From: an uncultured Alphaproteobacteria bacterium
GTDB taxonomy: Bacteria > Pseudomonadota > Alphaproteobacteria > RF32 > CAG-239
Assembly (NCBI GenBank): GCA_944390035.1
Contig: CALXOP010000026.1
Coordinates: forward strand, 1-40,034
Direction of reading: 5' to 3'
DNA: 40,034 bases
Under the pieces are notes generated by a model. The model did not search any database and had not been told where the DNA came from. It saw nothing but the letters and a program-made list of their open reading frames with translations. Below are positions 1-7,803 of the stretch, in pieces. Each line of letters starts with the position of its first letter. Within the stretch, counting starts at the first letter, position 1. Both the position numbers and the translations under genes were made by a program.

Positions 1-57
1 TTTTTTTGCGGTTGCTTACTCAACCTCAAAAAACTAACAAAACTTCGCCTCTTGCGG

Positions 58-112
58 TAAAATCAACCGGAGCAACGGTTGATTTTATCCTCGAGCTCGC
101 GACCGAGGTCGC
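58..112. repeat. Two adjacent hairpins downstream of tRNA-Asp
   Basis: A perfect 12-bp inverted repeat (TAAAATCAACCG at 58-69 against 76-87, 6-nt loop) is followed by a 6-bp hairpin (GCGACC 99-104 / GGTCGC 107-112). Positions 90-104 match the T-arm part of the neighbouring tRNA-Asp (188-202) with one mismatch, in the same orientation. No gene is seen in 1-140. The function is unknown; this may be terminators of a gene left of the window or the relic of an element inserted at the tRNA. Confidence 0.55.
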
Positions 113-140
113 TCCTTCTCGCCTCTTTTCACAAAAAACT

Positions 141-168
141 AAAAGCCGTCTTGCGACGGCTTTTTTTT
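141..168. terminator. Bidirectional intrinsic terminator beside tRNA-Asp
   Basis: A 10-bp stem (AAAAGCCGTC 141-150 with GACGGCTTTT 155-164, loop TTGC) is followed by a T run to 168 on the plus strand. On the minus strand it lies directly behind the tRNA-Asp 3' end and is also followed by a T-rich stretch, so it can end the tRNA transcript. Confidence 0.75.
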
Positions 169-170
169 AA

Positions 171-247
171 TGGCGGGAGTGACGAGGCTCGAACTCGCGA
201 CCTCCTGCGTGACAGGCAGGCGCTCTAACCAACTGAGCTACACCCCC
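171..247 (-). tRNA. tRNA-Asp (GTC)
   Basis: The minus strand reads a 77-nt tRNA. The 7-bp acceptor stem (GGGGGTG with CACTCCC, one G-U pair) is closed by a G discriminator base and an encoded CCA at 171-173. The D-arm sequence AGCTCAGTTGGTTAGAGC is present, the anticodon loop CCTGTCACG carries GTC, and the T-loop is GTTCGAG. It decodes aspartate codons GAC/GAU. A promoter lies 15 nt upstream and a terminator directly downstream, so it is a single-gene unit. Confidence 0.97.
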
Positions 248-261
248 ATGGGACGTTTTCT

Positions 262-290
262 CTTATAAACAACTCTCAAAATAAAAGCAA
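262..290 (-). promoter_or_regulatory. Promoter of tRNA-Asp
   Basis: On the minus strand a -35 box TTGCTT (290-285) and a -10 box TATAAG (267-262) are separated by 17 bp. The -10 ends 14 nt before the tRNA 5' end at 247, consistent with sigma70-type transcription of a very short leader. Confidence 0.7.
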
Positions 291-383
291 GTACTTTTTT
301 CAACTTTTTTATTAATTTTTTCTTAATCCTTCCTAAGCTACTGTTTTATATACGTACTTATGCACATTATAACTAGAAAAAAC

Positions 384-412
384 TTGGCGTTTGTGCTAAT
401 ATTGAATATATT
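384..412 (+). promoter_or_regulatory. Candidate promoter of the M23 peptidase gene
   Basis: TTGGCG (384-389) and TATATT (407-412) are spaced by 17 bp, 60 nt upstream of the ATG at 473. The leader contains a small hairpin GTTGCG/CGCAAC (422-427 / 438-443). Confidence 0.5.
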
Positions 413-472
413 CGTGTCATTGTTGCGGTTTTTTAGGCGCAACGGCTTGTGTAACTTTAATGGTATTATACT

Positions 473-1963
473 ATGAATTTGTTTCAAAAATATAAAAACA
501 TTGATTTTCAAGGAATCGCAACACAGCTCAAAAATCGAGTCAGCCAGTTGCGCTATGTTCGCTTGGTCGTTAAACGCCGCAATAAACACAAAGTTATTGC
601 TCTGGGCTATGCCGGCGCAATCGCCATTGCTTTTATTTTGTCTTTGACAAATAACTCAAACGTTAATGCCTCCATCGCTCCGACCGATTCGATTAATTAT
701 ATTATTCTTGAAAATACCTTGGATGACAGCCTCCAACAAGAAACCTCCCCTTCCCTTTATCCTGCAAAATCTATTGAAAATATCCGCTCTCTCCAAGATA
801 TGGTGGAAGTTGAAGAAAAAGAACAACATTTAGAAAAAGAACTCACCGTACAAAAAGGTGATACCTTTATTTCTCTTTTAACCGATTTGGGGATGACTTA
901 TAATGATGCTCACGCCCTGTTCACAACACTGAAAAAAGTTTACAATCCCGCAAATTTGAGAATCGGCCAAAAAATTCATGTTTCTTTGACCCAAGACACA
1001 CAAACAAATGCCTTAATTTCGTTAGATTCTTTGGTGATTGAGCCCAAAGTCGGACATCGCTATATTTTGGAAAAAAATGATCAAAATCAATATATTGCCA
1101 AAGCCGAAAAAGATGAACTGTTGGAAGAAGTCAACAGTGCTACCGGTAAAATTTCAGGCTCTCTTTCGGTTTCTATGCGCAAGCAAGGCGTTCCAGGAAA
1201 AATTGTGGCAAAATTCAGTAATTTGTTCGGTGCGGCTGTTGATTTCAGACGCGATGTCAGAAACGGTGATAAATTTGAAGTGATTTATGAAAATCATATT
1301 ACTCCCAGCGGTGAAGTCGTTAAAACCGGAAATATCATTTATGCCGGCTTAATCTTAAGAAAAGACAAGTTAGAACTCTATCGTTTTACCGACTCCAAGG
1401 GAAATGTTGATTATTATAACGAAAAAGGCTTGGCAATGAAACGCACCTTGCACCGTAAACCTTTGGCTTTTCAAAAGGCACGCATTTCTTCGCCGTTCGG
1501 CAAGAGAAGACACCCCATTTTAAAACGTGTGATTATTCACTGGGGTGTGGATTATGCCGCTCCTAAAGGAACAGCGATTTATGCCGGAGGCGATGGTGTG
1601 GTTCAAGTTGCTAAATATAACGGCGGTTATGGTAACTACATTAAGATTCGTCACAACTCGGAATACTCTACCGCCTATGGACATATGCAAAAATTTGCCA
1701 AAGGAATTCGTCCGGGGGTTCGCGTTAAACAGGGTCAGGTTATCGGTTATGTCGGCAGCACGGGACGTTCAACCGGTCCGCACCTGCACTATGAAGTGGT
1801 TAAAAACGGCCGACGCGTTAATCCGCTTAAGATTAAAGCCGCAGCCGGTGAAAATCTGAAGGGCAATAACTTAAAGAAGTTTAAGACCCAAGTTGCAGAA
1901 ATTAAGAAAACATATTCTACTATGTTTGCCCAAAACTCCTCTGCCAAAGTGGCTAAAAAATAA
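473..1963 (+). CDS. LysM/M23 murein endopeptidase (MepM/NlpD-like)
   Basis: This is a predicted inner-membrane-anchored or exported peptidoglycan endopeptidase of 496 residues. A basic N-terminus is followed by one membrane segment at about 41-59. A LysM/OapA-like module (about 123-171, with the typical VQKGDTFISLL start) should bind glycan. A C-terminal Peptidase_M23 domain (about 338-455) carries the zinc and catalytic residues in HWGVD (H356, D360) and HLH (437-439). M23 family enzymes cut cross-linked stem peptides, or activate amidases when the zinc ligands are lost; here the ligands look intact, so an active endopeptidase is expected. The gene has its own promoter and ends at a bidirectional terminator, so it is monocistronic. 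The family is clear; which paralogue it matches is not. Confidence 0.9.
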   Translation: MNLFQKYKNIDFQGIATQLKNRVSQLRYVRLVVKRRNKHKVIALGYAGAIAIAFILSLTNNSNVNASIAPTDSINYIILENTLDDSLQQETSPSLYPAKSIENIRSLQDMVEVEEKEQHLEKELTVQKGDTFISLLTDLGMTYNDAHALFTTLKKVYNPANLRIGQKIHVSLTQDTQTNALISLDSLVIEPKVGHRYILEKNDQNQYIAKAEKDELLEEVNSATGKISGSLSVSMRKQGVPGKIVAKFSNLFGAAVDFRRDVRNGDKFEVIYENHITPSGEVVKTGNIIYAGLILRKDKLELYRFTDSKGNVDYYNEKGLAMKRTLHRKPLAFQKARISSPFGKRRHPILKRVIIHWGVDYAAPKGTAIYAGGDGVVQVAKYNGGYGNYIKIRHNSEYSTAYGHMQKFAKGIRPGVRVKQGQVIGYVGSTGRSTGPHLHYEVVKNGRRVNPLKIKAAAGENLKGNNLKKFKTQVAEIKKTYSTMFAQNSSAKVAKK

Positions 1964-1977
1964 ATATATTGCCTAAA

Positions 1978-2013
1978 AAAAAACACTCCTCAGAGAACTG
2001 AGGAGTGTTTTTT
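1978..2013. terminator. Bidirectional terminator between convergent genes
   Basis: A perfect 15-bp inverted repeat (1978-1992 with 1999-2013, 6-nt loop GAGAAC) has A-rich and T-rich flanks on both sides. It lies between the convergent M23 peptidase and MlaC-like genes and touches the stop codon of the latter. Confidence 0.9.
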
Positions 2014-2690
2014 TAGAGATACTGTTGTTCTTCTAATTTTTGACTATTTTGGTTTTCGGTGGATTGCGTAATTGTTTCTAAATCTTCCAAAAACCACTCC
2101 ATATCATCATCACTTTGTGCAATCATCTCATAAAAACGGCTACGATAAGAAAGAATTAAACTACTTTCGCCCAACTTCAAATCAACAATTCTTAATTTGC
2201 CATTGGTTTTATTTAGACGAAATTCAACTATAATATTTTGCAATTCTTGCCTGGAAGATGTATTCGACGGTTGATTAAGATGAATATTGGCACGCACATT
2301 GGCATAGTTTGGCTCAAGTCGAACCGACAAAATATCAAAACTAATCTGTGAGGTATCAAAATCCAGAGGAAAACTCTTATAAACACTCAAAGCATAACGT
2401 TGAAAAATTTGCTGATAACGTGTTTGTTGCTCCGGGGTCATTTGCCGCCAATATTTGCCGACAACAAATTTGGAGATATAGTCTAAATCAATATCCTCCA
2501 AAAACATTTTATCTAAGGCTTGGTAACGCTTAGCCAAATCAGTTTGACCAAAGGTGTCTAACAGCTCCTCTCCTTTGCTTTGGGTCCACATTTTTGCCTC
2601 ATTGGAAGTGATTGCGGCCGCATGAGCCTGCAGACTTAAGATTAAGCATAAACTCAATGTGATAAGTCGCAAAAAAATCTTACTTTTCAT
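2013..2690 (-). CDS. mlaC: MlaC/Ttg2D-family periplasmic phospholipid carrier
   Basis: This 225-residue protein has a Sec signal peptide (basic start, hydrophobic core, AHA-A cleavage region near residue 25). The mature part follows the MlaC/Ttg2D pattern: an early LAKRY segment, GKYWRQMTPEQQTRYQQIF at about 78-96, then a beta-rich half with YANVRANI and a LRIVDLKLGESSL segment. MlaC family members ferry phospholipids between outer and inner membrane complexes in the periplasm. No mlaA, mlaB, mlaD, mlaE or mlaF is present in the window, so it is separated from the usual operon here. The C-terminus has an acidic, Gln/Glu-rich tail. The divergent neighbour starts 59 nt away, so the two share a short promoter region. 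Confidence 0.85.
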   Translation of the reverse strand: MKSKIFLRLITLSLCLILSLQAHAAAITSNEAKMWTQSKGEELLDTFGQTDLAKRYQALDKMFLEDIDLDYISKFVVGKYWRQMTPEQQTRYQQIFQRYALSVYKSFPLDFDTSQISFDILSVRLEPNYANVRANIHLNQPSNTSSRQELQNIIVEFRLNKTNGKLRIVDLKLGESSLILSYRSRFYEMIAQSDDDMEWFLEDLETITQSTENQNSQKLEEQQYL

Positions 2691-2749
2691 AAAATTTGCC
2701 TTATATTAATTTTGTATTGTCGGTAGTTTAACAAAAATTGGTTAATAAA

Positions 2750-3775
2750 ATGAAACTTTTTCGCTTGTTGGTCGGTTTAGGGGTGTTGATGAGCTCAGCC
2801 AATGGTGCATTGGCCGCAGAAGATGACGGTTTGCGCTATATTCAAACACGTGGATTGGTGCGTTGTGGAACGGACTTACAAACCAAGGCCTTTGCCAAGA
2901 AAGACGAAGATGGGTTTTGGCACGGGTTTGACGTGGATATTTGTAAGGCTATTTCTTATGGGGTGTTTAACCGCGGAGATCGCTTTCAGATGGTTGATGT
3001 CGCTCCCGAAAATGCAGCCAAGGCTCTGGCAAACAACAAAATAGATGTTATGCTTAGCGGTAGCAACTTCTCGGCTAAAGACGAAATCTCGTTGAAATTT
3101 ATGCCGGTGGATATTCTCTATTACGAGCAACAAACATTTATTGCAAAAAAAATTCCTGATGCTAAATCGATGGAAGCCTACCGCGGCGCAAAAGTTTGTG
3201 TGGTTGCAGATAGTGTTGATTATCACAATCTCTTAAATTACAGTGATACTTACAAACTTGACTTTAACCTGTTGTCTTTTAAAACAAAAAAACGTGCCGA
3301 AGAAGCATTTTTGCTTAACCGCTGCCAACTGCTCACAGGTAATGCTATTGTTTTACAAGCTCTGAAAGAAAAGCGTTTCAGCTCAAAAGATGATGTTGTT
3401 TTGTTGCCCGAACCGATTGCCGTTAAGCCGATTTATGCATTAGTCGATAAAAACAACAATAGTTTGCGCATTATCATTAAATGGATTTTTAATGCCTTAA
3501 AACTATCTGAAGAACACAATATTTCCTCACAAAATGTCAATATTTTTATCGGAGCAAAGGATTTGTCTTTGCAAAATCTGTTAGGAGACAATCCTGAACT
3601 TTGGGGAAAATTCGGGCTCTCGCCGAACTGGCTCAGAAATGCTCTTGCCGACATTGGCAACTATGGGGAAATTTATGAAAGAAATTTTGGCTCCGGTTCC
3701 GTGCTCAAAATTGAACGCAGAGGAAATAATCTAATGGGAAACGGCGGATTAATTATTGCCGAGCCCTTTATTTAA
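2750..3775 (+). CDS. AapJ-type amino-acid ABC transporter binding protein
   Basis: This is a periplasmic solute-binding protein (SBP_bac_3 family) of 341 residues from the ATG at 2750. An in-frame TTG at 2738 would add four residues but leaves the signal peptide less well placed. A signal peptide runs to an ALA-AED junction near residue 23. Features typical of AapJ/general amino-acid binding proteins are an early RGLVRCGT, a GFDVDICKAI ligand-pocket stretch, and a C-terminal NFGSGSVLKIERRGNNLMGNGGL extension. The likely role is capture of polar amino acids for an AapQMP-like importer, but no permease or ATPase gene is nearby, so it is an orphan here. No clear Shine-Dalgarno sequence precedes the start. 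The 3' end overlaps the convergent hydrolase gene by 8 nt. Confidence 0.88.
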   Translation: MKLFRLLVGLGVLMSSANGALAAEDDGLRYIQTRGLVRCGTDLQTKAFAKKDEDGFWHGFDVDICKAISYGVFNRGDRFQMVDVAPENAAKALANNKIDVMLSGSNFSAKDEISLKFMPVDILYYEQQTFIAKKIPDAKSMEAYRGAKVCVVADSVDYHNLLNYSDTYKLDFNLLSFKTKKRAEEAFLLNRCQLLTGNAIVLQALKEKRFSSKDDVVLLPEPIAVKPIYALVDKNNNSLRIIIKWIFNALKLSEEHNISSQNVNIFIGAKDLSLQNLLGDNPELWGKFGLSPNWLRNALADIGNYGEIYERNFGSGSVLKIERRGNNLMGNGGLIIAEPFI

Positions 3776-4466
3776 AACACCGGGTGATAAATTGAGTGGC
3801 TGCTTGCAAACCATCTTCGGTGATACGGTGTTGGCCGTCGGCAACAGTGTAGGTTTGGACCTGACAACCCAATTTTTCTAATTGTTCTTTTGAATATTCC
3901 ATAACCGAATAACGGACCAGATTATCGGCCGTGCCGTGAATCAGCAAAAACGGCGGCGTACTGGGCTTGTGTTTGGTGAAAAATTTGGCCGAAGTCAGCA
4001 ACCCGCTAAAACTAACACAACCGGCAATTTTTTCCTTCATCCGCAGAGCCGTATATATGGCCAGCATTGCACCTTGCGAAAACCCGCATAAGCACAAATC
4101 TTTACTTTCTAACTCATAAAGGTTGAGGCAATTCTCAATATAGCGTTGTACGATTGTGCTGCTTTCTTCAAAGCCGGGGGTCATTCTGTCATAAAAATCC
4201 AGACATTCCTCCAGACTTGGAACGGTTTTACGATCATCATTAGGATCAAAGCGATGCATTGAAAACCATTGACGCTTGTTTTCGTGAATTTCACACAACA
4301 GCGGTGCTTCCGGAATATGGAATGCCGTGTTATCAAAGCTGTTGGCAAAGGCTTCAATACGATGATTCAGGCATTCACAGTTATCAATATAACCATGCAA
4401 AAAAACTATCACTTTTTGCGGAATTCCGCGAACGTGAACGATTTCTTCCGTAATATCGCCTTTCAT
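3768..4466 (-). CDS. Phospholipase/carboxylesterase-family hydrolase
   Basis: This 232-residue cytosolic alpha/beta hydrolase belongs to the Abhydrolase_2 (phospholipase/carboxylesterase, YpfH-like) family. Visible motifs are the oxyanion-hole region VFLHGYIDN (21-29), the nucleophile elbow GFSQGA with Ser130, the acid Asp181 in IHGTADNLV, and His213 in DGQHRI. Family members cleave short-chain esters or thioesters; the substrate cannot be told from sequence. It has no signal peptide. It is convergent with, and overlaps, the binding-protein gene, so the last codons of both share DNA. It sits immediately left of the phage cluster and seems to be ordinary host flank. Confidence 0.85.
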   Translation of the reverse strand: MKGDITEEIVHVRGIPQKVIVFLHGYIDNCECLNHRIEAFANSFDNTAFHIPEAPLLCEIHENKRQWFSMHRFDPNDDRKTVPSLEECLDFYDRMTPGFEESSTIVQRYIENCLNLYELESKDLCLCGFSQGAMLAIYTALRMKEKIAGCVSFSGLLTSAKFFTKHKPSTPPFLLIHGTADNLVRYSVMEYSKEQLEKLGCQVQTYTVADGQHRITEDGLQAATQFITRCFK

Positions 4467-4537
4467 CTTATGCCCTTTGTTTTATTTTTTTAGAAGTTAC
4501 CCCCTTTTTTTTAAAATTATCTTAACGCACAAAAAAA

Positions 4538-4570
4538 ATGACTCCGCCGCTAGGTGCGACGGAGTTTTGG
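4538..4570 (-). terminator. Terminator ending the phage cluster transcript
   Basis: On the minus strand an ACTCCG...CGGAGT stem (4561-4566 with 4542-4547, plus inner GC pairs) is followed by CATTTTTTTT. It lies directly after the stop codon of the last cluster gene. The remaining gap 4467-4537 shows nothing else. Confidence 0.8.
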
Positions 4571-4571
4571 T

Positions 4572-4970
4572 TTATTTCAGTAGGCTTTGTGTGGCATTAA
4601 AAATACCATTGACCGTATTGCTGCGAATTTTATATTTGGTATTCGTCCGGTTGGTCTTATATTGCTGATAGTAATCATAGTCATCTTCGGCAATATCTTT
4701 ATAGCCTTCATAAGCCTCTCGGTTTTGTTCGGCAAGAGCTGAGCCATCTCCGCTCATGCCCATTGCAGCTACGCGGGCACGGCGTTTGGCCAGATTTTCT
4801 TCCAAAATATTTTGTTTGGCCTGGTGATTGGCATATTGTTTATGCACCAAATCATATTGTTTGAGTTCATAATTATCACGAAGATTTTTATTATCTTCAA
4901 CCATATTATAAAGATCTTGTGTGGCGCTGGTTCCCTTGCTGGTGTTTTGTGCCGTCATTAAGTCTCCCAT
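4572..4970 (-). CDS. Small phage virion protein, possibly gp14-like
   Basis: This 132-residue, highly helical, charged protein is the last gene of the particle cluster, 12 nt after tail tubular protein B. A good ribosome site AAGGAG sits 7 nt before the ATG at 4970. The stretch LAKRRARVAAMGMSGDGSA (about 80-98) between long helices recalls short internal virion proteins of the T7 gp14 type, which often carry an RA.....G..GSG turn in the same place; this is pattern memory, not a proven match. T7-like phages continue here with large internal core proteins (gp15, gp16) and fibres, all missing. It could instead be a tail-assembly protein. Assignment as phage-related is firm by position; the exact role is not. 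Confidence 0.6.
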   Translation of the reverse strand: MGDLMTAQNTSKGTSATQDLYNMVEDNKNLRDNYELKQYDLVHKQYANHQAKQNILEENLAKRRARVAAMGMSGDGSALAEQNREAYEGYKDIAEDDYDYYQQYKTNRTNTKYKIRSNTVNGIFNATQSLLK

Positions 4971-4982
4971 TTGTTTCTCCTT

Positions 4983-6887
4983 TTATTCTTTGAGTTTTAT
5001 TTCTGCCACTGCGGAAAGCAACGTAAAAGCAAGCGGTTCATTGCTTTTAATGCTCCACATCGGCTTGTTCATATCCCTTATCCACCCTAAAGAGCGCATT
5101 TGGACATCTCCGGAATAGGTCATCGGCGGTGCATCAAAAATCTGATCTTGATGAATCCTTTTTAAGGGATACTGAAAATATCCACCCCCAATGTCTATAC
5201 ACAAAGATTTTGAATTAATGATACGGAAACGAGCATTAATCACTCTCAGGGCCTTTGGCGCATAAGGATTTGTACTTTCAACCATATAAGGCAGCGGTTC
5301 TATCCAATGCTCATAAGGAATTCCGACCAAAAGTTCGGTTGCTTCATCTAAAAGGTGAATTTCGCCCTCTTCGACCAGAAATTCGCCTAAGCTAAAGCCA
5401 TTAGCCAGGACGACAACCTTTTCACCTTCCAGATTTTCTAATCCGCCCCAATCTCTTTGTGCCACATCCGAAGTCAGCCGGACGGCACAATCGGAATAAT
5501 AATCATCCGCTAACTTTTCCAGAAAATAGCCGTTATTCCGTTGTACACAAAAATAAATTTCGGTACCGATTATCGCTACGGATAAAAATTTTCCGGCAGT
5601 GGTTAATTTGCTCCAAGCCGTTACTTCCTCGGTCCGATATGTGGTCAGACAAGAAATGGTGCCATCTTCCAACACAATGTATAAGACGCAGGCATCTTGG
5701 TCAAAGCCCATATCTCGCGGGGCTTGGATAATATCATTTGCAAGGATTGTTAAATCCTTGGCTTGATAGGCTTGCTCAACATCGGTATAGAGAAACTCTC
5801 TTAATTGGCGGCCGCTTCTGGAGATAAAGACCGTTGCACCGTCAATTTGTTGCGGAGATAGTATCTTTTCCGAATATATTCCTACATTGGTTTGGCGTTT
5901 GAGTTGGATATTTTCAGGCGTTAGAGGTTCGCCCGTTACCATCCACTCGGCTCCGGTGGTAAACACCAACAGGTGTCTGGAGGAGACCACCGACTTAATG
6001 GCATTGACCTGGTCGGATAAAATACCAAACTCGATTGCCTCATCATCCAGCGCCGTTCCTAAGTCAAAATTGAACAAGTCAGATGATTTGGAAAACCATA
6101 AACGGTTGGGTAAATCTCTGGAGCCCCCGATGACCATGCGGTTTTGGTGAAAAGTTACTGATACCGGCCAACCTCTGGCATTAGAAAATGCCGATTCAGA
6201 CCAATCGTTGGTTTGCCCAGATGAGCTGAAATTTTTGATAACTTGCGCCTTAACCACTTTTGAATCAGTTACTTCAGTTATTTTAGCTAAGCCTTTTTGA
6301 AAGTTAATATAACTGCCGACATGGCTTGACATCCAAACGTCCGTATCGCAAGTCATGGTTACCGTTCCGCTGCTGCCGCTTGATTTCAGTTTGGGCTTTT
6401 TTTGATAGAAATTATAAAACGGCATAAAAATCATGCCATCATCATCCGTATAATATTCCCAATCTTCAATCTTCCAAACCTCATTATTGTTACGCGTGAT
6501 TTGTTTGGGCGGAACATCGGGATGAACAATTAAAAACGTATCGGCACTTTGAGTGTAGTTGAGCTGAAATAATTGTTCTCCGGTCCATGGGGTTTCTAAT
6601 TCGGCAATGACTTTGTCGTCTTTGAGCACTTGCAATTTATTATCCGTCAAACACAATAAATATATTTGCTCGGTATTAAACTCAAAAGGCAACAAGCGCA
6701 TGGGCTTTTCGATTTTGCTAATAAATTTGAGACCTCGGCGGCGGGAAACTCCGCCGGTGGGGTGAATAATGACATTTTCAAGATGTCTGGCACCGTTGGC
6801 ATAAATGCGCAAATCACCGCGGCCCAATAAATCCATTGAAACTTGGCCTGCCGTAAAATTGGTTTTTACTGACCCTAAGTTGCTCAT
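4983..6887 (-). CDS. Tail tubular protein B (T7 gp12-like nozzle)
   Basis: This 634-residue protein has the T7 gp12 / tail tubular protein B signature. The N-terminus reads NFTAGQVSMDLLGRGDLRIYANGARHLEN, followed by HPTGGVSRRRGLKFI and a long beta-rich propeller-like body with FHQNRMVIGGSRDLPNRLWFSKSSDLFNF and RQTNVGIYSEKI, all hallmarks of podoviral tail nozzle proteins. It forms the hexameric lower part of a short tail that attaches below tail tubular protein A. T7 gp12 is nearer 800 residues, but many relatives are shorter; both ends look natural. The start codon overlaps the upstream tail tubular A gene by 4 nt (ATGA), showing translational coupling. Confidence 0.92.
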   Translation of the reverse strand: MSNLGSVKTNFTAGQVSMDLLGRGDLRIYANGARHLENVIIHPTGGVSRRRGLKFISKIEKPMRLLPFEFNTEQIYLLCLTDNKLQVLKDDKVIAELETPWTGEQLFQLNYTQSADTFLIVHPDVPPKQITRNNNEVWKIEDWEYYTDDDGMIFMPFYNFYQKKPKLKSSGSSGTVTMTCDTDVWMSSHVGSYINFQKGLAKITEVTDSKVVKAQVIKNFSSSGQTNDWSESAFSNARGWPVSVTFHQNRMVIGGSRDLPNRLWFSKSSDLFNFDLGTALDDEAIEFGILSDQVNAIKSVVSSRHLLVFTTGAEWMVTGEPLTPENIQLKRQTNVGIYSEKILSPQQIDGATVFISRSGRQLREFLYTDVEQAYQAKDLTILANDIIQAPRDMGFDQDACVLYIVLEDGTISCLTTYRTEEVTAWSKLTTAGKFLSVAIIGTEIYFCVQRNNGYFLEKLADDYYSDCAVRLTSDVAQRDWGGLENLEGEKVVVLANGFSLGEFLVEEGEIHLLDEATELLVGIPYEHWIEPLPYMVESTNPYAPKALRVINARFRIINSKSLCIDIGGGYFQYPLKRIHQDQIFDAPPMTYSGDVQMRSLGWIRDMNKPMWSIKSNEPLAFTLLSAVAEIKLKE

Positions 6888-7453
6888 AACCTCGCCTCCA
6901 TTAATGAATAGTCTTCCATGGTGCGCGGCGTACCTTGTTGTGCATCCACCAGGCGTGCTTTATTGATGGTTTCTTCGGCCAATTTTTCCAGCAACTCCGC
7001 GCGCGTGGTGCTCTCGGTTAAGGGCAAACAAAATTCCGCCGCCAATTTGGCAATCAAGGCCTCACAGAAAAATGCCGGAAACGTGCTTTCATGCGGACGA
7101 AAGATGTAACTCAGGCTCACGTTTTCGGAATTGGTATGAAGTCTGTTTTCATAAATGCGATATTCTATACCGCGTCCTCGACGTCCGTTACCGGCAGAAA
7201 TTACTCTTAAAAAATCGTTGGGCAATAAGTAGGCATACTGGTAGTCGGCAACGGGAACATCATTTAAGCGCGGTAAAGTTTTTTGCGCTTTGGCAAAGCT
7301 CCACGGATAAGATGACAGCAAGCTATCACGAATCAGAGGATACAAGCTGTAGGCTATCTCTGCTTCCGCCGTACCGTCTTCAAACGAGGTGATGCCTTCC
7401 GCACCAATTTTTAATAATGCGTTGGAACAGATTCCTATGTTGGTGTAACTCAT
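6884..7453 (-). CDS. Tail tubular protein A (T7 gp11-like adaptor)
   Basis: This 189-residue protein from the ATG at 7453 has GGAG 7 nt upstream; an ATG four codons earlier (7465) is in frame but has no ribosome site of its own. The helical N-terminal part (NIGICSNALLKIGAEGITSF, then a YPLIRDSLLSSYPWSFA segment) and the LPNDFLRVI stretch are typical of podoviral gp11 / adaptor proteins. These form the dodecameric ring joining portal to nozzle. It follows an intrinsic terminator (7471-7507), so it begins the tail transcription segment, and it overlaps tail tubular B by 4 nt. Confidence 0.9.
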   Translation of the reverse strand: MSYTNIGICSNALLKIGAEGITSFEDGTAEAEIAYSLYPLIRDSLLSSYPWSFAKAQKTLPRLNDVPVADYQYAYLLPNDFLRVISAGNGRRGRGIEYRIYENRLHTNSENVSLSYIFRPHESTFPAFFCEALIAKLAAEFCLPLTESTTRAELLEKLAEETINKARLVDAQQGTPRTMEDYSLMEARL

Positions 7454-7470
7454 GAATTTCTCCATTGATA

Positions 7471-7507
7471 AAAAAGGAGAAACCTTTAATGCATAAAGGT
7501 TTCTCCT
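7471..7507 (-). terminator. Terminator between head and tail genes
   Basis: A perfect 14-bp inverted repeat (7475-7488 with 7494-7507, 5-nt loop) is followed on the minus strand by a T tract. It lies between the head accessory gene and tail tubular protein A, the same place as the T-phi terminator after the capsid gene in T7. Confidence 0.88.
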
Positions 7508-7534
7508 GCCTTTGCTATTAATGTGTGTATTTTT

Positions 7535-7792
7535 TTATGCCGCGGCAGAGCCTAACTCTGATACACTAACGGCGCCGTCTGCAATTGATGTGACAGCCAA
7601 AATTGCCGGCGAAATCGTGGTTTGATTATCGGCAATGGTCAAAATCATATCGCCAACACGGGCAAAAGGTGCAATATCATCAAAGTAATTTGCTCCCTTG
7701 ACGGTGTCTAAGGAATCCGATGAGGTGTAATTCCAAAGTGTAAAACCATTGGCATAGGCCATAACACTAAAATCTTTTGACATAAACGACAT
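7535..7792 (-). CDS. Small head accessory/decoration-type phage protein
   Basis: This 85-residue protein is encoded directly after the capsid gene (11-nt gap) with AAGGAG 7 nt before the ATG at 7792. The part from residue 11 (MAYANGFTLWNYTS) through ANYFDDIAPFARVGDMILTIAD matches a very common small family next to capsid genes in tailed phages, which I recall as uncharacterised. Its beta-rich sequence and position suggest a capsid decoration or stabilising protein; that role is inferred. A terminator follows at 7471-7507. Confidence 0.75.
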   Translation of the reverse strand: MSFMSKDFSVMAYANGFTLWNYTSSDSLDTVKGANYFDDIAPFARVGDMILTIADNQTTISPAILAVTSIADGAVSVSELGSAAA

Positions 7793-7803
7793 GTTCTTTC
7801 TCC

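Noticed and set aside
421-443. Hairpin in the M23 gene leader as terminator
   Set aside because: The stem is short (6 bp) and not followed by Ts.
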